A stretch of 8,466 nucleotides of DNA. It comes from Acidobacteriaceae bacterium. Lineage in GTDB: Bacteria > Acidobacteriota > Terriglobia > Terriglobales > Acidobacteriaceae. The stretch covers positions 1-8,466 of the forward strand of contig WQYS01000087.1 of assembly GCA_009781125.1 (NCBI GenBank). The letters are read 5' to 3'. A model generated the notes under the pieces. The model did no database searches. It saw only the letters and a list, made by a program, of their open reading frames with translations, and was not told the origin of the DNA. Positions 1 to 8,310 of this stretch are shown piece after piece (position 1 is the first letter of the stretch; each line of letters opens with the position of its first letter). Both the position numbers and the translations under genes were made by a program.

Positions 1-1
1 C

Positions 2-751
2 TGGCAGACGCGCACCAGCTTTGACGAGGCGCAGTTGGACGAGCTGGCGCAGTCGATCCGGGCGACCGGCGTGGTGCAGCCGATTCTGGTGCGGTCGATT
101 GGCATGGGCAAGTGCCAGCTCATCGCAGGCGAGCGGCGGCTGCTGGCGTCGAAGAAGGCTGGCAAGAGCACCATTCCGGCGATCGTGCGCCAGGCTGGCG
201 ACGAGCAGGTTCTGGAGATGACCATCGTCGAGAACCTGCAACGCGCGGACCTGAACCCGATGGAGCAGGCGCGCGCCTTTCAGCGGCTCAGCCAGGACTT
301 CAAGCTGACACAGGAGCAGATGTCGATCGTCACCGGGAAAAACCGTGTTACCGTGGCTAACTTCTTGCGTTTGTTGAAGTTACCTGAACTCGTGCAGGGT
401 AAGATCGAGTCCGGAGAGCTGTCGTTCGGCCACGCCAAGACGTTGCTCGCACTCGACGACGCGCAGACGATTACGTCTGCGGCGCAGAAGATTCTGGCGC
501 TATCGCTGTCTGTTCGCCAGACGGAGAACTATGTTAACGGATTGATTAACCCAGAGTCCCGCGAAAAGAAGCCCGCCAAGCCGGAGCAGGCCGAAGACCC
601 GAACGTCCGCGACGCCGAGGATCTGTTGCGACGGAAGCTGGGCCTAAAGGTGCGCATCGAAGACCGGAACGGCAAGGGCCGGGTCATAATCGAGTACTCG
701 GGCATCGAGGACTTCGACGCCATTCTGGAGGCCTTGGGCGAGGATGTCTAA
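2..751 (+). CDS. parB: ParB family chromosome-partitioning protein, 5'-truncated by window edge
   Basis: This is the C-terminal part (249 codons visible) of a ParB/Spo0J-type DNA-binding CTPase, which loads at parS sites and works with ParA in chromosome segregation. The frame is open from base 2, so the true start lies upstream; the TTG at 35 is internal. Visible in order: the end of the N-terminal domain (FDEAQLDELAQSI, GVVQPILVR), the CTP-binding motif GERRLLA (128-148), the ENLQRADLNPMEQA motif (about 229-270), a helix-turn-helix (KLTQEQMSIVTGKNRVTVANF, about 301-365), and a charged linker leading to a C-terminal dimerisation domain (LGLKVRIEDRNGKGRVIIEY). The usual GERRxRA motif reads GERRLLA, with Leu replacing the last Arg. 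A parA gene would be expected just upstream, outside the window. The gene ends 13 bases before a convergent small gene. Family identity is very secure. Confidence 0.95.
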   Translation, partial: WQTRTSFDEAQLDELAQSIRATGVVQPILVRSIGMGKCQLIAGERRLLASKKAGKSTIPAIVRQAGDEQVLEMTIVENLQRADLNPMEQARAFQRLSQDFKLTQEQMSIVTGKNRVTVANFLRLLKLPELVQGKIESGELSFGHAKTLLALDDAQTITSAAQKILALSLSVRQTENYVNGLINPESREKKPAKPEQAEDPNVRDAEDLLRRKLGLKVRIEDRNGKGRVIIEYSGIEDFDAILEALGEDV

Positions 752-764
752 GGTTTTACCATGC

Positions 765-1013
765 CTAGTTAGGACGCGCCTTCATTTCCATGCGCTTCAG
801 AAAGTCTAATTCCGACGCATCCGGATTTTCGGCAAAGTATATGGCCCGTTCTATTCTATCCGTGACGATTGCGACTCCTAATCCATCCCACCAATAAAGC
901 ACGGCTTCGCTGGCAACCTGATAGACCGGGACGCCCGTTGCCTCGCTGAACACCTGAGCTAAATGGTGGGCTTCTTCGGAGATCGCAATGAGATAGGGTT
1001 TTTCTTTCGCCAA
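765..1013 (-). CDS. small hypothetical protein, 82 aa
   Basis: I do not recognise this 82-residue protein. It opens MAKEKPYLIAISEEAHHLA, has a hydrophobic Trp-containing core (AVLYWWDGLGVAIVTD) and ends in a charged tail (FLKRMEMKARPN). It has no signal peptide, no clear membrane segment and no cysteines. The start is TTG at 1013-1011, supported by an AGGAG ribosome-binding site at 1027-1023, nine bases upstream; no in-frame ATG lies nearby. It converges on parB with 13 bases between the stop codons. The N-terminal third (short strand, then helix) faintly recalls small DNA-binding or antitoxin-like proteins, but no partner gene sits beside it, so I assign no function. The SD-plus-start arrangement and an amphipathic, protein-like sequence make it more credible as a gene than the other short ORFs here. 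Confidence 0.6.
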   Translation of the reverse strand: MAKEKPYLIAISEEAHHLAQVFSEATGVPVYQVASEAVLYWWDGLGVAIVTDRIERAIYFAENPDASELDFLKRMEMKARPN

Positions 1014-1371
1014 TGGAGAACGCTCCTGAATCGAAGCTCCTCCCAGAGATGCGGGAGGGCAGGAGGTTCAAAACGCGTGAAGTATGCGCGTCCGCGTCCT
1101 TACGGATAGCGGCCACCTGCCCCCATAGCGTTGGACTCGCTGGTTTCAGAAAGCCCAACGCTGAAGTGGGTTACTTCAAGGGTTTTGAAACCCTAGGGTT
1201 TTTAGGCCCATAGAAACACTATGCCCCAGAAGGAACGCGCTCAGCAAGTGCAAAGCACGAATCGCCTCTAGGTAGGCCAAGCCTTCAGGCTTGGCCTGCC
1301 TAGAAGCAAAAACTCCTTATCCTGGCGCATCCAGGGCGCATCTGGCGGCGCTCAAACCGTGGCGCTGCTGA
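1014..1371. other. hairpin-rich non-coding stretch
   Basis: There is no convincing gene here. The stretch is dense with short perfect inverted repeats: AGCGTTGG with CCAACGCT (about 1128-1161), TGAAGT/ACTTCA (1162-1167 with 1173-1178), AGGGTT/AACCCT (1179-1184 with 1189-1194), CATAG/CTATG (1209-1213 with 1219-1223), GTGC-AAA-GCAC (about 1249-1259), and the long hairpin listed separately at 1267-1304. Such density suggests decayed palindromic repeats or a structured RNA. The 66-codon ORF across 1013-1213 is not protein-like and I do not call it. Confidence 0.5.
1267..1304 (+). repeat. 17-bp hairpin with TTCA loop
   Basis: TCTAGGTAGGCCAAGCC (1267-1283) pairs with GGCTTGGCCTGCCTAGA (1288-1304) around a four-base TTCA loop. 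Sixteen pairs are Watson-Crick and one is T73 with G98, a wobble in a plus-strand transcript but a mismatch in a minus-strand one. No T-run follows the stem on either strand, so it is not a standard intrinsic terminator. It may be a REP-like palindrome or part of a structured plus-strand RNA. Confidence 0.75.
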
Positions 1372-1488
1372 ATGATTTTCCATGACATGCAGAATGCGCT
1401 GGGCATAGCGAGACAGCTCAACCTTGTGCTCTCTGGCGCTGCTGGCCATCACTTCTACGTGGCATTGTACGAGCAGAGGGAAATGTAA
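1372..1488 (+). CDS. possible 38-aa small ORF or gene remnant
   Basis: This short open frame begins at an ATG directly after an in-frame TGA and ends at TAA 1486-1488. The peptide is balanced and protein-like (MQNALGIARQLNLVLSGAAG, then HHFYVALYEQREM), unlike the Arg/Ser-rich shadow frames around it. There is no Shine-Dalgarno sequence ahead of the ATG. Overlapping bases just upstream in another frame also read protein-like (GASGGAQTVALLNDFP, then stop), which would fit the remains of a decayed, frameshifted gene. I do not recognise a family. It could equally be chance. Confidence 0.2.
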   Translation: MIFHDMQNALGIARQLNLVLSGAAGHHFYVALYEQREM

Positions 1489-1512
1489 CGCGGGGCGGTC
1501 TATGATGAGTCC

Positions 1513-1518
1513 TATAAT
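1513..1518 (+). promoter_or_regulatory. candidate -10 box for lpd
   Basis: TATAAT, the exact sigma-70-type -10 consensus, lies 39 bases before the lpd start codon. A start point near 1525 would give a leader of about 33 bases. There is no good TTGACA-like -35 at 16-18 bases; the region upstream is GC-rich (GCGGGGCGG), so the promoter may be weak or activator-dependent. Confidence 0.45.
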
Positions 1519-1557
1519 CTAAAATGTCTGGATTGAAGCAGAACGAAGAGGTTCCCC

Positions 1558-2976
1558 TTGGCAGAAACGATCTTTGATGTAGTCGTCCTTGGCGGCGGAC
1601 CGGCGGGATATACCTGCGCCATCCGCGCCGCGCAGTATGGCTTGAATGTAGCTCTGGTAGACGCAAACGACCGGCTGGGCGGAACCTGCCTGCTCTGGGG
1701 ATGCATCCCCACCAAGGCGATGCTGTTCTCAGCCGAGTTGTGGGACCACATGCAGAACTCCGCTCGCTACGGCATCGACGGCGTGAAGCCCACGCTCAAC
1801 TGGAAGGGAGTGCTGGCGCGCAAGGACGACGTGATCTCGCGCCACACCAAGGGACTCGACTTCCTGATGAAGAAGAACAAGATCACCACCTTCAAGGGCT
1901 TCGGCAAGCTGACCGGCCCGGCCAAGAGCGGCGTGCATACAGTAGACGTGAAGCTCGCCGACGGCAAGGCGGAGACCATCAAGGCGAAGAAGGTCGTCGT
2001 GGCCACCGGCTCCGACGCGCGCGTGCTCGCCGGATACAAGGCCGACGAGACTATCCTCACCAATTATGAAATCCTTGAGATCCCACAGATGCCGAAGTCA
2101 CTGGTGGTGATCGGCTCAGGCGCTGTGGGCGTGGAGTTCGCATCGATCTTCCGCAGTTTTGGCGCTGAGGTCACGGTGCTCGAAGTTCTGCCGCGAGTCG
2201 TGCCGGTCGAGGACGAAGATATCTCCAAAGAGCTTCTGCGGCAGTTCAAGAAGCGCGGCATCGACACGCACCTCTCCATCAAGGACACGAAGATTCAGAA
2301 GAACAAAGACGGCGCGCTCGTCACCTGGACCGACGCCAACGGCAAGCAGCAATCCAAGCAGGCCGAGAAGGTTCTGATGGCCGTGGGCCGATCGCCGCGC
2401 ACCGAGGGCATCGGGCTGGAGAAGACCAGCATCCAGGTGGAGCGCGGCTTCGTCGTGACGAACGAGTGGATGGAGACGCGCGAGCCGGGCATCTACGCCA
2501 TCGGCGACATAGTCGCAGGCTTGCCGCAACTGGCGCATGTCGGCTCCATGTCGGGTCTTGTTGTAGCGGCGCGAATGGCGGGCAAGTATGCCAGGCCGGT
2601 GAATCGCGATCGCATTCCGGGCTGCACCTATTGCGAGCCGCAGATCGCGAGCGTAGGCCTCACTGAGGCGCAGGCCAAGGAGAACGGCCACAACGTCAAG
2701 GTAGGCAAATTTCCCTTTGTCGGCAACTCGAAGGCGACCATTCTGGACGCGCATGACGGCTTCGTGAAGGTAGTTTCCGACGCGAAGTACGGCGAGATTC
2801 TCGGCGTGCACATCATCGGGCCGAATGCCACGGAGATCATCGCCGAGTGCGTGACGGCGCTGGAACTCGAAGCCACGGTGGAAGAGATGATGTTCACCAT
2901 CCACGCGCATCCCACGGTCGCCGAGGCTCTGCTGGACGCCTTCAGCAGCGTTGAAGGCAAGGCCGTCAACGTGTAG
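1558..2976 (+). CDS. lpd: dihydrolipoamide dehydrogenase (E3)
   Basis: This 472-residue flavoprotein disulfide oxidoreductase reoxidises the dihydrolipoyl groups of 2-oxoacid dehydrogenase complexes (pyruvate, 2-oxoglutarate) or the glycine cleavage system, passing electrons through FAD to NAD+ in the cytoplasm. Visible: the FAD dinucleotide motif GGGPAGY (12-18); the redox-active disulfide in GGTCLLWGCIPTK (Cys44, Cys49); the NAD-binding motif VVIGSGAVGVEFAS; the second FAD motif IYAIGDIVAG; and the C-terminal dimer-interface catalytic pair in HAHPTVAE (His451, Glu456). Length is normal for the family. Start is TTG 1558: an in-frame TGA lies at 1534 with no other start between, and AGAGG (1547-1551) sits six bases upstream. 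It stands alone here, without E1 or E2 genes. LLW in the CxxxxC loop replaces the more usual LNV but should not affect activity. Confidence 0.95.
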   Translation: MAETIFDVVVLGGGPAGYTCAIRAAQYGLNVALVDANDRLGGTCLLWGCIPTKAMLFSAELWDHMQNSARYGIDGVKPTLNWKGVLARKDDVISRHTKGLDFLMKKNKITTFKGFGKLTGPAKSGVHTVDVKLADGKAETIKAKKVVVATGSDARVLAGYKADETILTNYEILEIPQMPKSLVVIGSGAVGVEFASIFRSFGAEVTVLEVLPRVVPVEDEDISKELLRQFKKRGIDTHLSIKDTKIQKNKDGALVTWTDANGKQQSKQAEKVLMAVGRSPRTEGIGLEKTSIQVERGFVVTNEWMETREPGIYAIGDIVAGLPQLAHVGSMSGLVVAARMAGKYARPVNRDRIPGCTYCEPQIASVGLTEAQAKENGHNVKVGKFPFVGNSKATILDAHDGFVKVVSDAKYGEILGVHIIGPNATEIIAECVTALELEATVEEMMFTIHAHPTVAEALLDAFSSVEGKAVNV

Positions 2977-2998
2977 CCACGCTGACCGCCACAACTGA

Positions 2999-3179
2999 CC
3001 GGGTGCCCCATCCTTGCGCAGTTTTATCGCGCAAGGGTGGGAATGCATGGTGCTCGATCAGGCGTCTTTTCCATCTCAAACAATGGTGAGTTGAGCCGTA
3101 TACATTCCCACCCTTCGTCCGCCTGGAAAGCAGAGGCTATCTTCCGGCCACCGTGGCGGACGAAGGATGGGGCACCCGC
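2999..3179 (+). repeat. compound palindromic element, copy 1 (~180 bp)
   Basis: Nested perfect inverted repeats make a multi-arm fold. Outer arm: CGGGTGCCCCATCCTT (3000-3015) with AAGGATGGGGCACCCG (3163-3178). Inner arm: AAGGGTGGGAATG (3033-3045) with CATTCCCACCCTT (3103-3115). Left side hairpin: CCTTGCGC (3012-3019) with GCGCAAGG (3029-3036). Right side hairpin: CCTTCGTCCGCC (3112-3123) with GGCGGACGAAGG (3155-3166). It fills the gap between convergent lpd and acs, where it could also act as a bidirectional transcription barrier. No ORF or transposase is present inside it. A second, same-orientation copy lies at 5277-5455. Confidence 0.9.
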
Positions 3180-3214
3180 GCTTTTTTCTCTTATCGAAGC
3201 TGCAATCCCCGCCT

Positions 3215-5191
<1,977 letters not shown>

Positions 5192-5276
5192 TTCGGCGTC
5201 CTCCAATTTCTCCAATCGCATCAACGATATAGAGTGGAAACGCAGAAGAAAGGTTGGCCCGGAGCGGCGAAACCGT

Positions 5277-5455
5277 CCGGGTGCCCCATCCTTCGTCCGC
5301 AAAGCAGACGGAGGGTATCCCATAACTTACGGACGGACGAAGGGTGGGAGTGTGGGATGCTCAATCAACCATCGTTTTCATTCCAAACAAGGGCGAATTG
5401 AGCAGCATACATTCCCACCCTTCGGTCGCCGCGGCGACAAGGATGGGGCACCCGG
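5277..5455 (+). repeat. compound palindromic element, copy 2 (~180 bp)
   Basis: This has the same architecture and orientation as the copy at 2999-3179. Outer arm: CCGGGTGCCCCATCCTT (5277-5293) with AAGGATGGGGCACCCGG (5439-5455), 17 perfect pairs. Inner arm: 5340-5353 with 5409-5422, 14 pairs including one G-T wobble. Central arm: GCTCAAT (5359-5365) with ATTGAGC (5397-5403). Left side hairpin: CCTTCGTCCG (5290-5299) with CGGACGAAGG (5334-5343). Right side: the self-complementary GTCGCCGCGGCGAC (5425-5438). The central ~65 bases are clearly homologous between copies, while side-hairpin sequences differ yet still pair. It occupies the intergenic space between acs and the aldo/keto reductase gene, both on the minus strand. 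With short flanks it accounts for most of the gene-free stretch 5192-5496. Confidence 0.9.
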
Positions 5456-5496
5456 TCGTTCGTGGCAAGGCAAGGACGCCGAACCCACATCGAGAC

Positions 5497-6522
<1,026 letters not shown>

Positions 6523-6537
6523 CTACCCAAAAACTTC

Positions 6538-6670
6538 GTCATTCTGAGCGGAGCGAAGAACCCCCGGTCGCCGCGGCGACCTTGCAGTGGCTATGAATCC
6601 CATCGGAAGCCTTACATTGAAAGTTGAGGCAAACCGAAATACGAGGGTCCTTCACTTCGTTCAGGATGAC
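6538..6670. repeat. inverted-repeat element with TCATTCTGAGCG-type ends (~130 bp)
   Basis: Bases 6538-6563 (GTCATTCTGAGCGGAGCGAA and six more) match the reverse complement of 6645-6670 at 21 of 26 positions, and all five differences are transitions, so wobble pairing can still close the stem. Between them lies a 16-base palindromic stretch CGGTCGCCGCGGCGAC (6565-6580), identical to 5423-5438 inside the other repeat family. There is no ORF inside. It separates the aldo/keto reductase promoter region from the end of the oxidoreductase gene and resembles the non-coding palindromic elements scattered through many bacterial genomes. Confidence 0.75.
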
Positions 6671-6712
6671 GGCATCAAAAATCAGGTGCAAGCCCACGAT
6701 CTGAGCAGACTC

Positions 6713-7753
6713 TTATTGTGTAACCGACTCAGACACACATTTAGCCTTCAGCGCTTCGGTGATCTGAACACCGTGAAAACGGCCATTCTCAATAAAGATT
6801 TCATTGGTGCGTCTGCCGCCAAGAATCACGCCCGCAAGATAGATGCCCGGCACATTGCTTTCGAGCGTCTTCGCATCGCACACGGGAGCGTGATGACTGC
6901 TCTCGTCGAAGCGGATACCGAGCGACGCCAGAAAATCAAAGTCCGGATGATAGCCCGTCATGGCGAAGACAAAATGATTGCGGACCGTTACCGGGCCTAC
7001 GGTTGTAGCCAGCATCACCGCGTCTTCGGTGATGCGGGTCGCCTTGCTGTTGAAGTACGCCTTGATCTCGCCGTTCTTGATACGGTTATTGATGTCGGGC
7101 AGAATCCAGTACTTCACGTGGCGGTGCATCTCCGGCCCGTGATGGACGAGGGTCACGCGCGCGCCGTGCCGCCACAGCTCCAGTGCTGCGATGGCGGCAG
7201 AGTTCTTACCACCGATGACCATCACATCCAGCCCGAAGAAGGGATGCGGCTCGTCGTAGTAGTGACGCACCTTGCTGAGCTCTTCGCCGGGAATGCCGAG
7301 GTAGTTCGGCAGATCGTAGTATCCGGTAGCGATCGCCAGCCTTCGCGCGCGATGCGCCAGCGCGCGGCCAAAGCGGTCCGTGGTGTGCACGGTGAAGTCG
7401 CCATCAGCGCCGCTCGCGCGCTCAACCTTCTCATACTGGCGCACGTCGAGCCGGTAGTGCTCGGCGACCTTGCGGTAGTATTCGAGCGCCTCGCCGCGCG
7501 TGGGCTTCTGGTGCGGAGTGGCAAAGGGAACGCCGCCAATCTCCAGCAACTCCGGCGTAGTGAAGAAGACCATATTGGCCGGATAGTGAAACAGAGAGTT
7601 GCACAGGCATCCCTTATCGACGAGCCGGGCGGTAAAACCCGCGCGCTCGGCCTCGATGGCGCAGGCCATGCCGGTGGGTCCGGCTCCGATCACAAGCAGG
7701 TCTACAGGTTCGCGGGTCTGGTTCGCGTCGCGGTCTGGATGGATATCCTTCAT
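6713..7753 (-). CDS. YpdA-like FAD/NAD(P)-dependent oxidoreductase (putative bacillithiol-disulfide-reductase family)
   Basis: This 346-residue two-dinucleotide-fold flavoprotein resembles YpdA (Bdr), which reduces oxidised bacillithiol with NADPH. Visible: FAD motif VIGAGPTG (21-28), NSLFHYPANMVFFTTPELLEI (52-72, a YpdA hallmark), GYYDLPNYLGIPGE, KVRHYYDEPHPFF, the NAD(P) motif GGKNSA (181-186) typical of YpdA, and a C-terminal FAD segment PGIYLAGVILGG. Staphylococcal YpdA has Cys14 in GGGPCG; here that position is Thr27. Instead a CxC pair (Cys49, Cys51, in KGCLCNS) and Cys31 lie close to the FAD-binding region. ATG 7753 is the only sensible start; no strong SD is visible. It begins 21 bases after arsR ends, so it is most likely co-transcribed with it and arsenic-responsive. 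The substrate is inferred; a thioredoxin-reductase-like or direct arsenical role is possible. Confidence 0.85.
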   Translation of the reverse strand: MKDIHPDRDANQTREPVDLLVIGAGPTGMACAIEAERAGFTARLVDKGCLCNSLFHYPANMVFFTTPELLEIGGVPFATPHQKPTRGEALEYYRKVAEHYRLDVRQYEKVERASGADGDFTVHTTDRFGRALAHRARRLAIATGYYDLPNYLGIPGEELSKVRHYYDEPHPFFGLDVMVIGGKNSAAIAALELWRHGARVTLVHHGPEMHRHVKYWILPDINNRIKNGEIKAYFNSKATRITEDAVMLATTVGPVTVRNHFVFAMTGYHPDFDFLASLGIRFDESSHHAPVCDAKTLESNVPGIYLAGVILGGRRTNEIFIENGRFHGVQITEALKAKCVSESVTQ

Positions 7754-7774
7754 CCACCCATCTTAACGCCTTTG

Positions 7775-8233
7775 CTAAAACCGGGTCTGCCGCCTCGGCT
7801 CGACGAGTCTCCGGGCAAGCCCCACCGTGTGGTTCTGCGGCTTCAGCCTGCGGTGCAGTTCAACCAGATTGCCGTTCGCCAAATGGTCCTTAGGCAAGCA
7901 ACAGGCCTTGACCAGACGCACCAGGTCAGTCTGCATGGCGCGGTCTTCGCCCAACAGGGCGAGCGTCTGCTGCAGGACCGCCGCCGCTCCCGGATGCTGC
8001 GGCATCAGGATGCGGTAGTGCATCCACTTGCCCTCGCGGCGCGCCGCCACCAATCCCGCGGCCCGCAGATAAGCCAGGTGCCGCGAAATTTTAGGCTGCG
8101 GAACGCCCAGCACCTCTACCAGATGACAGACACAGATCTCTCTCTCTCCAATGAGGTTCAGCAGGCGAAGGCGCGTCTCGTCGCCAAGAGCCTGAAAGAA
8201 GCGCCCGGCGTTGAACTGTTGTTTGTGAATCAT
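7775..8233 (-). CDS. arsR: ArsR-family arsenic-responsive transcriptional repressor
   Basis: This 152-residue winged-helix repressor would release its operator when As(III) binds. The fold is clear: FQALGDETRLRLLNLI, then the metal-site/recognition segment EICVCHLVEVLGVPQPKISRH, then LAYLRAAGLVAARREGKWMHY (wing). Cys34 and Cys36 match the CVC As(III) site of plasmid R773 ArsR, but the third Cys of that site is Val. A vicinal Cys111-Cys112 pair follows in the C-terminal part, resembling the Acidithiobacillus-type site. The tail after residue ~113 is about 40 residues longer than usual and Arg/His-rich. ATG 8233 starts the gene. No SD precedes it, and a -10-like TATATA ends seven bases before it, so the mRNA may be leaderless. 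It is divergent from the arsM-like gene and probably controls both directions. Confidence 0.93.
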   Translation of the reverse strand: MIHKQQFNAGRFFQALGDETRLRLLNLIGEREICVCHLVEVLGVPQPKISRHLAYLRAAGLVAARREGKWMHYRILMPQHPGAAAVLQQTLALLGEDRAMQTDLVRLVKACCLPKDHLANGNLVELHRRLKPQNHTVGLARRLVEPRRQTRF

Positions 8234-8239
8234 AAATAA

Positions 8240-8268
8240 TATATACGCCTTGACGAATATGAATGCAA
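8240..8268 (-). promoter_or_regulatory. candidate arsR-ypdA promoter
   Basis: Read on the minus strand, TTGCAT (8268-8263) and TATATA (8245-8240) are 17 bases apart, a good sigma-70-type arrangement. The predicted start point, six to seven bases beyond the -10, falls at or next to the arsR ATG (8233). An imperfect half-palindrome CGAATATGAATGC (plus strand, 8254-8266) lies between the boxes, which suits repression by ArsR. Confidence 0.5.
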
Positions 8269-8279
8269 GGAGATATATT
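8250..8279 (+). promoter_or_regulatory. candidate arsM promoter
   Basis: TTGACG (8250-8255) and TATATT (8274-8279) are separated by 18 bases. Transcription would start near 8286, leaving a leader of about 25 bases that contains the palindrome at 8288-8301 and the GAGG ribosome-binding site (8301-8304). Confidence 0.5.
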
Positions 8280-8301
8280 CTCTTTAGCGAATATGTATTC
8301 G
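8275..8301. promoter_or_regulatory. candidate ArsR operator
   Basis: Two overlapping dyads are visible: ATATTC (8275-8280) with GAATAT (8289-8294) across eight bases, and CGAATA-TG-TATTCG (8288-8301), a near-perfect 14-base palindrome. A related sequence CGAATATGAATGC occurs at 8254-8266 in direct orientation, so the divergent region has two spaced sites, one over each promoter. AT-rich dyads overlapping the promoter are normal for ArsR operators; the exact contact bases are inferred. Confidence 0.5.
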
Positions 8302-8310
8302 AGGTGAGCT

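Noticed and set aside
1013..1213. 66-codon plus-strand ORF in the hairpin-rich stretch
   Set aside because: It has no family resemblance, its frame runs through successive inverted repeats, and its start overlaps the start region of the minus-strand small gene.
1267..1304. Intrinsic terminator
   Set aside because: The stem is excellent but no T-run follows on either strand, and no gene ends just before it.
1014..1557. CRISPR array or tRNA gene
   Set aside because: There are no regularly spaced direct repeats and no cloverleaf with tRNA-conserved bases. The repeats are inverted and differ from each other.
2116..3048. 310-codon minus-strand open frame opposite lpd
   Set aside because: It is antisense to an unmistakable lpd, its composition is that of a reversed GC-rich gene, and its start lies inside the palindromic repeat.
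6587..8239. 550-codon plus-strand open frame opposite the YpdA-like gene and arsR
   Set aside because: It is a shadow of two clearly identified minus-strand genes. Its translation is Arg/His/Gln-rich with no domain, and its start lies in the inverted-repeat element.
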